Assembly (NCBI GenBank): GCA_963786195.1
Contig: CAWAYH010000011.1
Span: forward strand, 124,001 to 188,000
From: CAWAYH01 sp963786195
GTDB taxonomy: Bacteria; Acidobacteriota; Vicinamibacteria; Vicinamibacterales; 2-12-FULL-66-21
Reading direction: 5' to 3'
Length of the DNA: 64,000 bases
Positions 16,722 through 24,430 of the stretch are shown in pieces. The notes beneath the pieces were generated by a model. It did no database searches. It saw only the letters and a program-made list of their open reading frames with translations, and had not been told where the DNA came from. Both the position numbers and the translations under genes were made by a program. Position 1 is the first letter of the stretch, and each line of letters opens with the position of its first letter.

Positions 16722-18250
16722 TGTCAACGCATCCGCGGCTCGTCCGTTTCGCCTGTGTCATCGCGCTGGCGATCGCGGCAGCGTACGTGCTGGTGCACGG
16801 ATGGACGCCTGCATCCCCACGATACCTGTCGCGGGACACGTTGTGGTCCACGTTCGAGTCGGACATGCGCGGGGTGGTGTACCGGTGGGACCCGAACGAC
16901 CCGACGCCTCCGCTCGAGCGACGGAAGGCGCTCTTCGACTTCGTGTTTCAGACCTACGAGAGCTCGGCGTGGATCCCGCAGTCGCTGTTCGACAGCAACC
17001 TCATCACGCAGGCCGTCATCGGGGACGTGGATACGATCGTGCGCGAGAAAGTCGGCCTCGTGCCGTGGCGCGGGCAGGCGATCGTGCCGGCATTCGGCAT
17101 GGCGCCCGGGCACGAATCCGATCAGCCGCTGCGCTGGACGGTCAATTGCCTGGTCTGCCACACGGCCGAAATCGACGGTGTGGCGTACCTGGGTGCAGGC
17201 ACCAAGACCTTCGACGAGCTGTGGCTCGGCGAGGCGCTCAAGACGCTGACGAGCGAGCGGTGGCGTTCGGCGCTGCCGACCGGGTCCGGCGACCTCGTGC
17301 TGGCCGCGGACGCGAACCGGATCCTCAACACCCATCACCACGACAAGATCGACTCGCTGACGCGGGCGCGGTCGACGGCGTTTGCGGCATCGCACGTCGA
17401 GCTCTATATGCGCCCGAACGGCGCGATGCCGGCAATAGACGAGGTCGGGAGGGGCGACGTCAAGACACCGCCGCTGTGGCATACGGCCGCGAAGATGACG
17501 TCCGGGCGCTGGTACACCGACGGAAGCTTTCACGGACGCATTCCGCTGATGGCGTCCTCGATGGAGCTGGAGAAAGACCGGCCGTTCGACGAGCTGGTGA
17601 ACGCCGTCATTCCGCGCATCAAGGCGGAGTTCGACTCGGTCATCCGCCATCTCAGGCCGCCGCCGTATCCGTACGAGATTGACGCGGCGCTGGCTGCGCG
17701 GGGAAAGGAGCTCTTCTACTCGAAGGAGATCGGCTGCTCACGCTGCCATGGCACCTACGACGGCAGGGGCAACGTCGAGTGGCCGGGCGTCCACACGGAC
17801 GTGGGGACTGATCGATCGCGCATCGACGTCGTGTCGGCGCAGTTCATCGATGCGTTCAGAAACAGTCCGATTGCCGCCGAAGGGGATCTCGTCAAGAGCC
17901 GAGGATACGCCGCCACGCCGCTCACCGGCGTGTGGGCCAACTATCCTTACCTTCACAACGGGAGCGTGCCCACGCTCTACCACCTGCTCGGCCCCGCATT
18001 CGAGCGTCCGACGATGTTCAACGTGATGGCCGCGAGAAGGTTCGATCGCACGCGCGTCGGCCAGATGCTCTATCCGGATCCGGCGCACGTGCGGCTCGGC
18101 GACGATCTCCTTCGGCGTCGCTTCGGCGACAATCGGGACTGGTTCAACGTCGCGCGGCCGGGGTCCGGCAACCAGGGACACGATTTCTGGTCGCGCATCC
18201 GCACGGACGAGAATCGCCGCGCGCTGATCGAGTATCTGAAGACGCTGTAG
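16718..18250 (+). CDS. Diheme c-type cytochrome, RoxA/CcP-like
   Basis: A 510-residue exported protein with a hydrophobic N-terminal segment (about 9-25) and two heme-c sites: CLVCH (Cys144, Cys147, His148) and CSRCH (Cys340, Cys343, His344). Around them are TPPLWHTAAKMTSGRWYTDG and LTGVWANYPYLHNGSVPTL. The latter motif occurs in the diheme rubber-oxygenase/peroxidase-like family (RoxA/RoxB relatives). Function may be a peroxidase or an oxygenase; homology alone does not show rubber cleavage. ATG at 16718 overlaps the upstream TPR stop. Confidence 0.82.
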   Translation: MMSTHPRLVRFACVIALAIAAAYVLVHGWTPASPRYLSRDTLWSTFESDMRGVVYRWDPNDPTPPLERRKALFDFVFQTYESSAWIPQSLFDSNLITQAVIGDVDTIVREKVGLVPWRGQAIVPAFGMAPGHESDQPLRWTVNCLVCHTAEIDGVAYLGAGTKTFDELWLGEALKTLTSERWRSALPTGSGDLVLAADANRILNTHHHDKIDSLTRARSTAFAASHVELYMRPNGAMPAIDEVGRGDVKTPPLWHTAAKMTSGRWYTDGSFHGRIPLMASSMELEKDRPFDELVNAVIPRIKAEFDSVIRHLRPPPYPYEIDAALAARGKELFYSKEIGCSRCHGTYDGRGNVEWPGVHTDVGTDRSRIDVVSAQFIDAFRNSPIAAEGDLVKSRGYAATPLTGVWANYPYLHNGSVPTLYHLLGPAFERPTMFNVMAARRFDRTRVGQMLYPDPAHVRLGDDLLRRRFGDNRDWFNVARPGSGNQGHDFWSRIRTDENRRALIEYLKTL

Positions 18251-18343
18251 GTTCGAGAACTCGGCAATCGGGTTGGTGCTCGAAGTTCGCTTGCGGCGAA
18301 GCCTTGCTCGCCTCGCTGCGCTGACAACTGCCGCAACGAAATC

Positions 18344-18597
18344 GCCGGAGCGGGGTGGTCGGATCGGGCCGACCTTGAGCGCCGGGATCAGCGAAGGAGG
18401 TAAAACGGGTGCGCAGCGTAACCCTGCGGCGTCGGCGCCGCTTTCGCCACCCCCGGGCGGATCGCCCGGCCGCCCAACCGATGCTTTACCGGCGCACGGA
18501 CAACCCGAGCCGACGCCGCCATCGTCAGCACAGGCGCGGAGCCCCCGTTTTTCCCCGGCGCGAAGCGGGAGGCCCGAGACGACCGCCCCGCTCCGGC
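18344..18597 (+). repeat. 254-bp inverted-repeat element, copy 7 (orientation A)
   Basis: Ends are GCCGGAGCGGGGTGG and CCGCCCCGCTCCGGC, 254 bp; one inner pair is T against G, which would be a G-U wobble if the strand were RNA. It occupies the 18251-18669 gap between the cytochrome and flavoprotein genes. It is the last copy I can find in the window. Confidence 0.9.
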
Positions 18598-18669
18598 AGA
18601 CAGTGCCGCGAGGTCCGCGCGCAGGACCCGCAGCGCACCTGATTCAGCTCCACTACACTGATCCTCACG

Positions 18670-19815
18670 GTGCCCACGACCCACGACGCGATCATCATCG
18701 GTGCAGGGCCGGCCGGGCTGGCCTCGTCTCATGAGCTGAAGCAGTCCGGCGTCGACCACGTCGTACTCGAGCGCGGTGCGGAAGTCGCGCACACGTGGGT
18801 GAATCTCTACGACAGCCTCGTGCTGCACACGGGGCGCCACTTGTCGACGCTGCCTGGCCTCTCCTTTCCGGCCGGCACGCCGATCTTCCCCCCGCGACGC
18901 GCCTTTCTCGAGTACCTGCAGCGCTACGCCGAGACTTTCCGGTTGCCGATCGTCACGAACGCTGACGTGACGGGCGTCGAACGGCGCGGACGGTGGATCG
19001 TCCGCACCCGATCCGGCGACGTCCACCACTGCCGCTTCCTCGTCATCGCCACCGGCATCGTCGGCAACCCGCACGTGCCTGAGATTCCGGATCGCGAGCG
19101 TTTTGGCGGCGAGGTCATCCACAGCGTCAGCTATCGACGGCCAGACGAGATGAAGGGCCGACGCGTCCTGGTCGTCGGCGCCGGTAATTCGGCCGGCGAG
19201 ATCTCGGTCGAGCTGCTGCGCGCGGGCGCCGACGTCACGCTGGCTGTGCGGTCGGGCGCGCCGATCGTGCCGCGCGAGCTGCTGGGCATCCCGATTCAGT
19301 ACGTGGCCGTCCTGATGAGCCCGCTGCCCAGGAGCGTGTTGCGACGCGTGACGGCCGTCATCGGAAGACTCCGCGGCCCGCGCGTGCTGCCGCTTCCGCC
19401 GCCGCGCGAGTGTCAGGTGGTTCCACTCATCGGTCTGGCGCTGGCCGACGCGTTGCGCGCCAGGACGATCGCGCTGCGGCCGGGCCTGACGAAGTTCACG
19501 TCGAGCGGCGTGCAGTTCAGCGACGGCCGTGAAGAGCCATTCGACCTGGTGATCCTCGCGACCGGCTACCGCGCGGCCGTGGGCTTTCTTGGCGATCTGA
19601 TTCGCGTCGATCCGTGCGGCTTCGCGAGCCGGCACGATCGCATCGTCAGCGCGGACCAGCCGGATCTCTACTTCGTCGGCCACAACTACGACATCCGCGG
19701 TGGTCTGTTGAATATCGCGGGCGATGCGAAGCGCATGGGACGGGAGGTTACGAGAGCCCTGCGTGATACTGCGCGAACGTCCACTGAAACGCCGCCACCA
19801 CGCAGTGGAAAATGA
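18670..19815 (+). CDS. FAD/NAD(P)-binding flavin monooxygenase-like protein
   Basis: The 381-residue protein has an FAD Rossmann motif IIIGAGPAGLASSHEL at the N-terminus, a second dinucleotide motif VLVVGAGNSAGEIS near residue 165, and the late ATGYR motif typical of class B flavin monooxygenases (FMO, YUCCA and CzcO-like proteins). TWVNLYDSLVLHT corresponds to the W..YD.L segment of that family. The start is GTG. Its last 68 bases overlap the convergent membrane-protein gene on the other strand. Substrate unknown. Confidence 0.85.
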   Translation: MPTTHDAIIIGAGPAGLASSHELKQSGVDHVVLERGAEVAHTWVNLYDSLVLHTGRHLSTLPGLSFPAGTPIFPPRRAFLEYLQRYAETFRLPIVTNADVTGVERRGRWIVRTRSGDVHHCRFLVIATGIVGNPHVPEIPDRERFGGEVIHSVSYRRPDEMKGRRVLVVGAGNSAGEISVELLRAGADVTLAVRSGAPIVPRELLGIPIQYVAVLMSPLPRSVLRRVTAVIGRLRGPRVLPLPPPRECQVVPLIGLALADALRARTIALRPGLTKFTSSGVQFSDGREEPFDLVILATGYRAAVGFLGDLIRVDPCGFASRHDRIVSADQPDLYFVGHNYDIRGGLLNIAGDAKRMGREVTRALRDTARTSTETPPPRSGK

Positions 19816-20179
19816 TGGGAATCGTTCCGCCGGTCCAGCGCTGATCCGGCCGCCACTTCATCCACAGGATGTAGCGGATCACCATCGCCGTCGCGTAGAG
19901 ATAGCTCCACACGAGCACGACGATGCCGAGGCGGGGAAGAGGCTGCACCCAGAAACCGGTAGCGCTGGAGAAGTCCCAAGCGATCCAGACCATCAGAAAG
20001 AGGACGACCGCCTGGACCGCGAGCAGCACCGGATACGGGACGAGGCCCGACTGCCACTGCGCCATCGGCGGCAGCCACCTCGGCGCGCGCAGCACGACGA
20101 TCAGCTGCCCGATGACCCGCCCGAAGAGGAGGATCGTGAACAGCCAGAGCGCGGCGCTATAGACGCGTGGATCGGTCAT
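19748..20179 (-). CDS. Four-helix integral membrane protein of unknown function
   Basis: The 143-residue product has four hydrophobic stretches (about 7-27, 47-67, 82-102 and 118-135). I do not recognise the family. Its ATG (20177-20179) overlaps the TGA stop of the FAD-linked oxidase upstream (ATGA), so the two are translationally coupled; it may anchor the oxidase or serve as electron acceptor. Its 3' end overlaps the opposite-strand flavoprotein gene. Confidence 0.65.
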   Translation of the reverse strand: MTDPRVYSAALWLFTILLFGRVIGQLIVVLRAPRWLPPMAQWQSGLVPYPVLLAVQAVVLFLMVWIAWDFSSATGFWVQPLPRLGIVVLVWSYLYATAMVIRYILWMKWRPDQRWTGGTIPIIFHCVVAAFQWTFAQYHAGLS

Positions 20180-21662
20180 ACCTCGAGCTTCTCGATGCTG
20201 GCGCGGAACATGTCGCGGTGGTGGCGGTACCAGTTGCTCTGAAAGACCTCGTCTGGATCGTACCGGCGCTTGAACGCCAGGAACGCCGCCATCTGCGGGT
20301 AGCACCGTTCGACCTGATCTTTCCGCGCCCACCGGTGGTAGGTCAGGTAGTAGCTGCCGCCGTTCGCGATGCCGAGATCGATCAGCGCGCGGAATGCTTC
20401 CTCGGCGCGCTCGATATCGGCCGGCGTGTGATCGACGTGCAGGTTGAAGATGACGCACGCATAGCGCTCGCGCGCCCACGCGAGGAACGTCTCGTCGTCT
20501 TTTTCGATCAGGCGGATCGTTCCGTAGATCAGTTGGCCCCGAGCGCCCGGAGCATGTCCCGCGCTTCGTCCAGGAACGACGTCAGGCGCGCGCGCTCGAC
20601 GTAGATCTCGGTGATCATCTCCGAGCCCTTGACCCGCGAGCCGGTGACGCGATCGAGCTCGTGGTGATAGTGGTCCACGTAGGCACGCCGCGAGCTGAGA
20701 GTCGGCCCAGTAGATCTGACCGGACGTTTCCAGGTACCGCTTCGAGTACTCCTCGAAGGCGAGACGCTTGTCCGTGTGGGCGAGTACCGAAGCAGCCTCG
20801 TCCAGTCTTCAGGGCTGAAGCGGACGGCGTCCTCGTGATCGGCGTGTCGTCCGGAACGGGTCCGTAGCACGAGAAAACGCCGCGCCGCAGGAAGCTCTCG
20901 TCGGTCGGCATCCGTCGCGAACTGGAAATCGCCGTAGAGATAGCCGTCCTTGATGCGGTCCTCGAATCGCTGCATCAGGTCCTGTGTCGTCTCCGACGAC
21001 CACGTCGCGTCTGACTTTGATCCTGCGGCGAAGCCTGAGCTGCACGCTGGTGATGACCCCGAACATCCCATAACCGCCGATGGCCAGCCGAAACAGATCG
21101 AGGATGTCGCGTGCGCGAGCAGGTTCGCACGTGGCCGGCGTGGTCCATGAGATCGAACGACTCGACCTGATCCACGATTGGCTTGAGCGTCAGGCCGCGG
21201 CCGTGGGCGTTGCAGGAGAGCGCGCCGCCGATACTCAGTCTGTCAGCGCCCGTCTGCTTCTGATGATGCCCCACTGGCTGGCGCATCCGCTCTGGACGGC
21301 GCTCCAGATGTCGAGCAGCGCCGGCCACTGGATGCCGCCTTCGACGCGTGACGAGGCCCTGTCCGCGTCGAACGCGAGCACGCGGTCGAGTCCCTCGCGT
21401 GTCGATCAGGACCGTCGCCTCGCCGAACTGCTGACCGCCCATCGCGTGCCGGCCGCCGGCGATCGACACCGACTTCCCGGCGGACTTCGCGCCGGCGATG
21501 ACGCTTCGCAGCTCGTCGACGCCGCGAGGCGTGACGATCGCCGACGCGCGTCGCGTTGAGCTGCGAGTGCAGGTCGTTGACGATCGTCCCCGTGTCGCGA
21601 TCGGGCCGCTCCGGTACCGCCGGGGCGTGCTGGGGAACGTCGGGAACTGCGAGTCTGGCCAT
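20176..21662 (-). CDS. FAD-linked oxidase, BBE/GlcD-like (frameshifted)
   Basis: Across frames the product is about 490 residues. The N-terminal FAD-binding part shows SVSIAGGRHAMGGQQF and SIGGALSCNAHGRG, the signature of PCMH/BBE-type flavin oxidases, and the C-terminal part shows YYLTYHRWARKDQVERCYP and FKRRYDPDEVFQSNWYRHH. The reading frame changes several times between 20540 and 21550. ATG 21662 has GAGG 6 bases upstream. Relatives oxidise alcohols, sugars or lactones; the substrate here is not predictable. Confidence 0.75.
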
Positions 21663-21816
21663 AGTCATCCTCAATGCTTGGACGCTGTCCCACGCGTCCA
21701 GGATCAGACTACGGGAGGCAGGGCTCGACAGTCTTGAGCGGGAGGTGAAGAAACGGTGAGAAGTTGTCGACCCGCCTACGCTTACAGCTACGGCGCGGCA
21801 GGTTTCTGGCCGGTTT

Positions 21817-22615
21817 TCAGCGCATGGCCTGCTTGATCGCCGCCTCAGCCAGGGGCCCCATGACGGCGTACCCCTTGGCATTCGGGTGCAAGTCGTCCCC
21901 GCTCAGGTCCTGGCCCAGCACGCCCGTGCTGTCCACCATCGCGGAGAAATAGTCCAGGTAGACGTGCTTTTCACTCGCGGCGTACTTCTTGATCCACTCG
22001 TTGATCGCGCGAATCCGTGCCATCGGCCGCGACGTCGTCTGCGGCACGCCGATTGGCGTGGTGTGATACGCGCTCACGGGAAGGATGCTCGCCAGGACGA
22101 CCTTGATGCCATGGAGCTTCGCGAGCTCGGCCATCGATGCCAGGTTGCCCTGGATCTCCTCGTTCGTCATGGCGCCGCTGTTGCCGGCGATGTCGTTCGT
22201 CCCGGCGAGGATGACGACCACCTTCGCCTGCAGATCGATCACGTCCGGTCTGAACCTGCACGAGCATCTGCGGCGTCGTCTGGCCGCTGATACCTCGGCC
22301 CACGTAGGGCTTGCCGACGAAGAACTCGCCGAAGCGCGGTTGCGGCCAGAAGTCGGTGATCGAATCGCCCATGAACACGACCCTCGCGTCGCCGCCCTTG
22401 ACCGGCGCCACCGAGCGGTTCGATTCGCGATAGCGGGCCAGGTTGGGCCAGTCACGCACGCGTACGTCGTTGCGGATGAGTGCGTTCAAGGCCGTCGCCA
22501 GCTCGGGACAGCTCGGGACCGTGTCCTGGGGCTGTTGTCCGGCCGACCCCGCAGACCCCGCAGACAAAGACGCGAGGGATAGGGAGACAAGCAACAGCGC
22601 AACTTTCGTCCGCAC
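21817..22615 (-). CDS. SGNH/GDSL-family hydrolase, secreted (one frameshift)
   Basis: After a signal peptide (about 1-26) the protein shows the four SGNH blocks: GDSITDFW (nucleophile Ser), GRGISGQT (block II Gly), GTNDIAGN (block III Asn) and DDLHPNAKGY (catalytic Asp-His). Members are esterases or lipases, often acetyl-xylan or lysophospholipid esterases. The frame shifts near 22250 between TPQMLVQV and RPDVIDLQAKVVVILAG. About 265 residues in total. Confidence 0.85.
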
Positions 22616-22627
22616 GCGGTCATCCTT

Positions 22628-24349
22628 TCAGGCGGCCCTCAGGAGTTGCGAATGAGGTGCACCGCGAATGGCATGACGAGGTAACCGACGCAGCAGACGA
22701 GCGTCGCAAGCGTTTCGGGTCTCGACATGCGCCGTTTTCCGATTTGGACCGTGAGGTAGATCACCGCGATCGGACCGTACACGAACGCGTCGACGATGAA
22801 GGTGATCAGGGTGGCGAGCTTGAGCCGCCACCCCATCGTGTACAGGAAGTCGGCGTCGGCGATGACGAACGACACGAGAAAGATCGCGTAGGCGAGCGGC
22901 GCCACCGCGCCTACCCAGTACCAGAGACCGGGCTCGGGCCGTGCAGGATTGGGCATCATTACGGCGGCTAAAGCCGGCCACTACATCACTACGGCCGCTA
23001 AAGCCGGCCACTACAGTAGTGTCCGCCTTCAGGCGGACCATCTTTTCCGCGATGCAGTATAGCGACTTGTGTCCCCGCAGGTAGATCTCGCCATCGACGA
23101 GCGCCGGCGATGCGTTGAACCCGTCGTCCAGCTTGTTGACGGCCAGTTGCTCGAGCGCCGGCCCGTGCTTGAGCACGACGGTGGCTCCCTCCTGCGACGG
23201 AATGTAGACGCGCCCGCCCGCGCCGACCGGCGATGCGAAGACGCCATCCACACCTTCGATCCGCGTGGCCTGATAGTGCGGCTTGCCCGTCTTCGCGTCG
23301 AACGCGGACAGGATGCCGTTGTTGGACTTCAGCAGGTAGAGGATGTCGTCGTAGAGCAGCGGGGACGGCACGTACGGCGTGTCGCGATCGAGCGTCCAGA
23401 CGAGCGCGGGCGTGTTGGTGATGTCGTCCTTGGCTTCGGCGATGCGGACGGCCTTGAGGTTGTTGCCGCGGAAGCCGGCCGTGATGAAGACGATCCCGTT
23501 GGCGGCGACCGGCGATGGGATCGGGTTCATCGTCGTTCCGCCGGCATACCAGACGAGTCTTCCGGTCTCCAGATCGTAGCTGCGGACCTGCTTCATCCCG
23601 CTCGTGACCACCTGCGCGCGTCCGCCGGCCTCGACGACGAGCGGCGTCGCCCAGCTGTCGATCTCGTCGCGCGCCGTCCGCCATCGCTCTTCACCGGTCC
23701 GCTTGTCGAGCGCCACGATGAACGACTCGCCCTGATGATCCCAGACTACGACGAGCGTGTTGCCGAAGAGAGCGGGGGAGCTGCCCTCGCCGAACGTGTT
23801 CCGCATCCGCTTGTCGCCGAGGTCCTTCTGCCAGACCGGCGTGCCCTTCATGTCGTACGCGTAAATCCCGCGGGACTCGAACGACGCGATCACGTGCTGG
23901 CCGTCTGTGACGACGGACGGTGAGGCCCACGTGCCCCACTCGGGATGGCTGGCTTCGTGCGGCACTTCTTCGCGGGCCACCCGCTCCCATACGGTCTTGC
24001 CGTCCTTGCGGTGGAGCGCCATCACCACGAACTTGTGGTTGCCCATCGTGCGGCCCCTCGGCGCGTGCGACGCATCGCCGGCCGCATCGGCCGGCACCGC
24101 GGTCGAAAGGAACAGGTGGTCGCCCCAGATGATGGGCGTACCGCTGCCGCGGCCGGGAATCTCCCTCTTCCAGCGGATGTTCTTCTGCTCGCTCCACTCG
24201 AGCGGGGGCTTGGCCTGTCTCGAAACGCCGGTCCCCTCGGGACCGCGCCACTGGGGCCAGAATTTGTCGCCGTCGGCTGCGGCAACCGTCGAGCCGAGCA
24301 CGGTCGGTGCGGCGAGCCAGCAGATCATGAGCGTGTGCGGGATCAACAC
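22628..24349 (-). CDS. Secreted PQQ-type beta-propeller protein with repeat-derived tail
   Basis: The first about 435 residues are a beta-propeller protein of the PQQ/outer-membrane-assembly-like repeat family: signal peptide, FWPQWRGPEGTGVS, ALDKRTGEERWRTARDE, YDLETGRLVWYAGG, AFDAKTGKPHYQATRIEG and ALVDGEIYLRGHKSLYCIAE. The family is common in Planctomycetes and Acidobacteria, and its role is unknown. The domain ends near 23043. The frame then reads through a palindromic repeat (MVRLKADTTVVAGFSG) and goes on for about 140 residues that look non-coding, across the small membrane-protein gene. The natural stop was probably replaced by the repeat. Confidence 0.8.
   Translation of the reverse strand: MLIPHTLMICWLAAPTVLGSTVAAADGDKFWPQWRGPEGTGVSRQAKPPLEWSEQKNIRWKREIPGRGSGTPIIWGDHLFLSTAVPADAAGDASHAPRGRTMGNHKFVVMALHRKDGKTVWERVAREEVPHEASHPEWGTWASPSVVTDGQHVIASFESRGIYAYDMKGTPVWQKDLGDKRMRNTFGEGSSPALFGNTLVVVWDHQGESFIVALDKRTGEERWRTARDEIDSWATPLVVEAGGRAQVVTSGMKQVRSYDLETGRLVWYAGGTTMNPIPSPVAANGIVFITAGFRGNNLKAVRIAEAKDDITNTPALVWTLDRDTPYVPSPLLYDDILYLLKSNNGILSAFDAKTGKPHYQATRIEGVDGVFASPVGAGGRVYIPSQEGATVVLKHGPALEQLAVNKLDDGFNASPALVDGEIYLRGHKSLYCIAEKMVRLKADTTVVAGFSGRSDVVAGFSRRNDAQSCTARARSLVLGRRGGAARLRDLSRVVRHRRRRLPVHDGVAAQARHPDHLHRRRVRVRSDRGDLPHGPNRKTAHVETRNACDARLLRRLPRHAIRGAPHSQLLRAA
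22639..22956 (-). CDS. Small three-helix membrane protein
   Basis: The protein of about 105 residues starts MPNPARPEPGLWYW and has three hydrophobic segments (about 12-32, 43-66 and 82-100). I do not recognise it. The whole gene lies inside the extended reading frame of the PQQ-propeller gene on the same strand but in another frame. I think this one is real in this interval, because its hydrophobic pattern is coherent whereas the competing frame is Arg-rich. Confidence 0.55.
   Translation of the reverse strand: MPNPARPEPGLWYWVGAVAPLAYAIFLVSFVIADADFLYTMGWRLKLATLITFIVDAFVYGPIAVIYLTVQIGKRRMSRPETLATLVCCVGYLVMPFAVHLIRNS
22957..23038. repeat. GC palindromes: two 30-bp tandem units plus a hairpin
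   Basis: Two near-identical 30-bp units (22957-22986 and 22987-23016), each with GGC.GCTAAAGCCGGCC, are followed by the perfect hairpin GTCCGCC-TTCA-GGCGGAC (23021-23038). From general knowledge such pairs are frequent in Vicinamibacteria-like genomes and produce the spurious peptide MVRLKADTT when read through. They lie exactly where the PQQ-propeller protein should end. Confidence 0.7.
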
Positions 24350-24430
24350 AGCAGGTGCCTCCGTGACGCATTCTACGCCGACGGACGCTGCTCCGTTTCC
24401 AGACGGAAGTCTGTTACCTTAGGAGACACC

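Noticed and set aside
15435..16727. Open frame of 430 codons on the minus strand
   Set aside because: Antisense to the TPR gene, which has repeat-pattern support and overlaps the cytochrome start.
16718..18250. Rubber oxygenase assignment for the diheme cytochrome
   Set aside because: The family resemblance is to the whole RoxA/peroxidase-like group; no residue that I can see specifies polyisoprene cleavage.
3444..18597. REP/RAYT-type repeat
   Set aside because: REP units are 20-40 bp single hairpins; this element is 254 bp with conserved interior, and no RAYT-like transposase gene is in the window.
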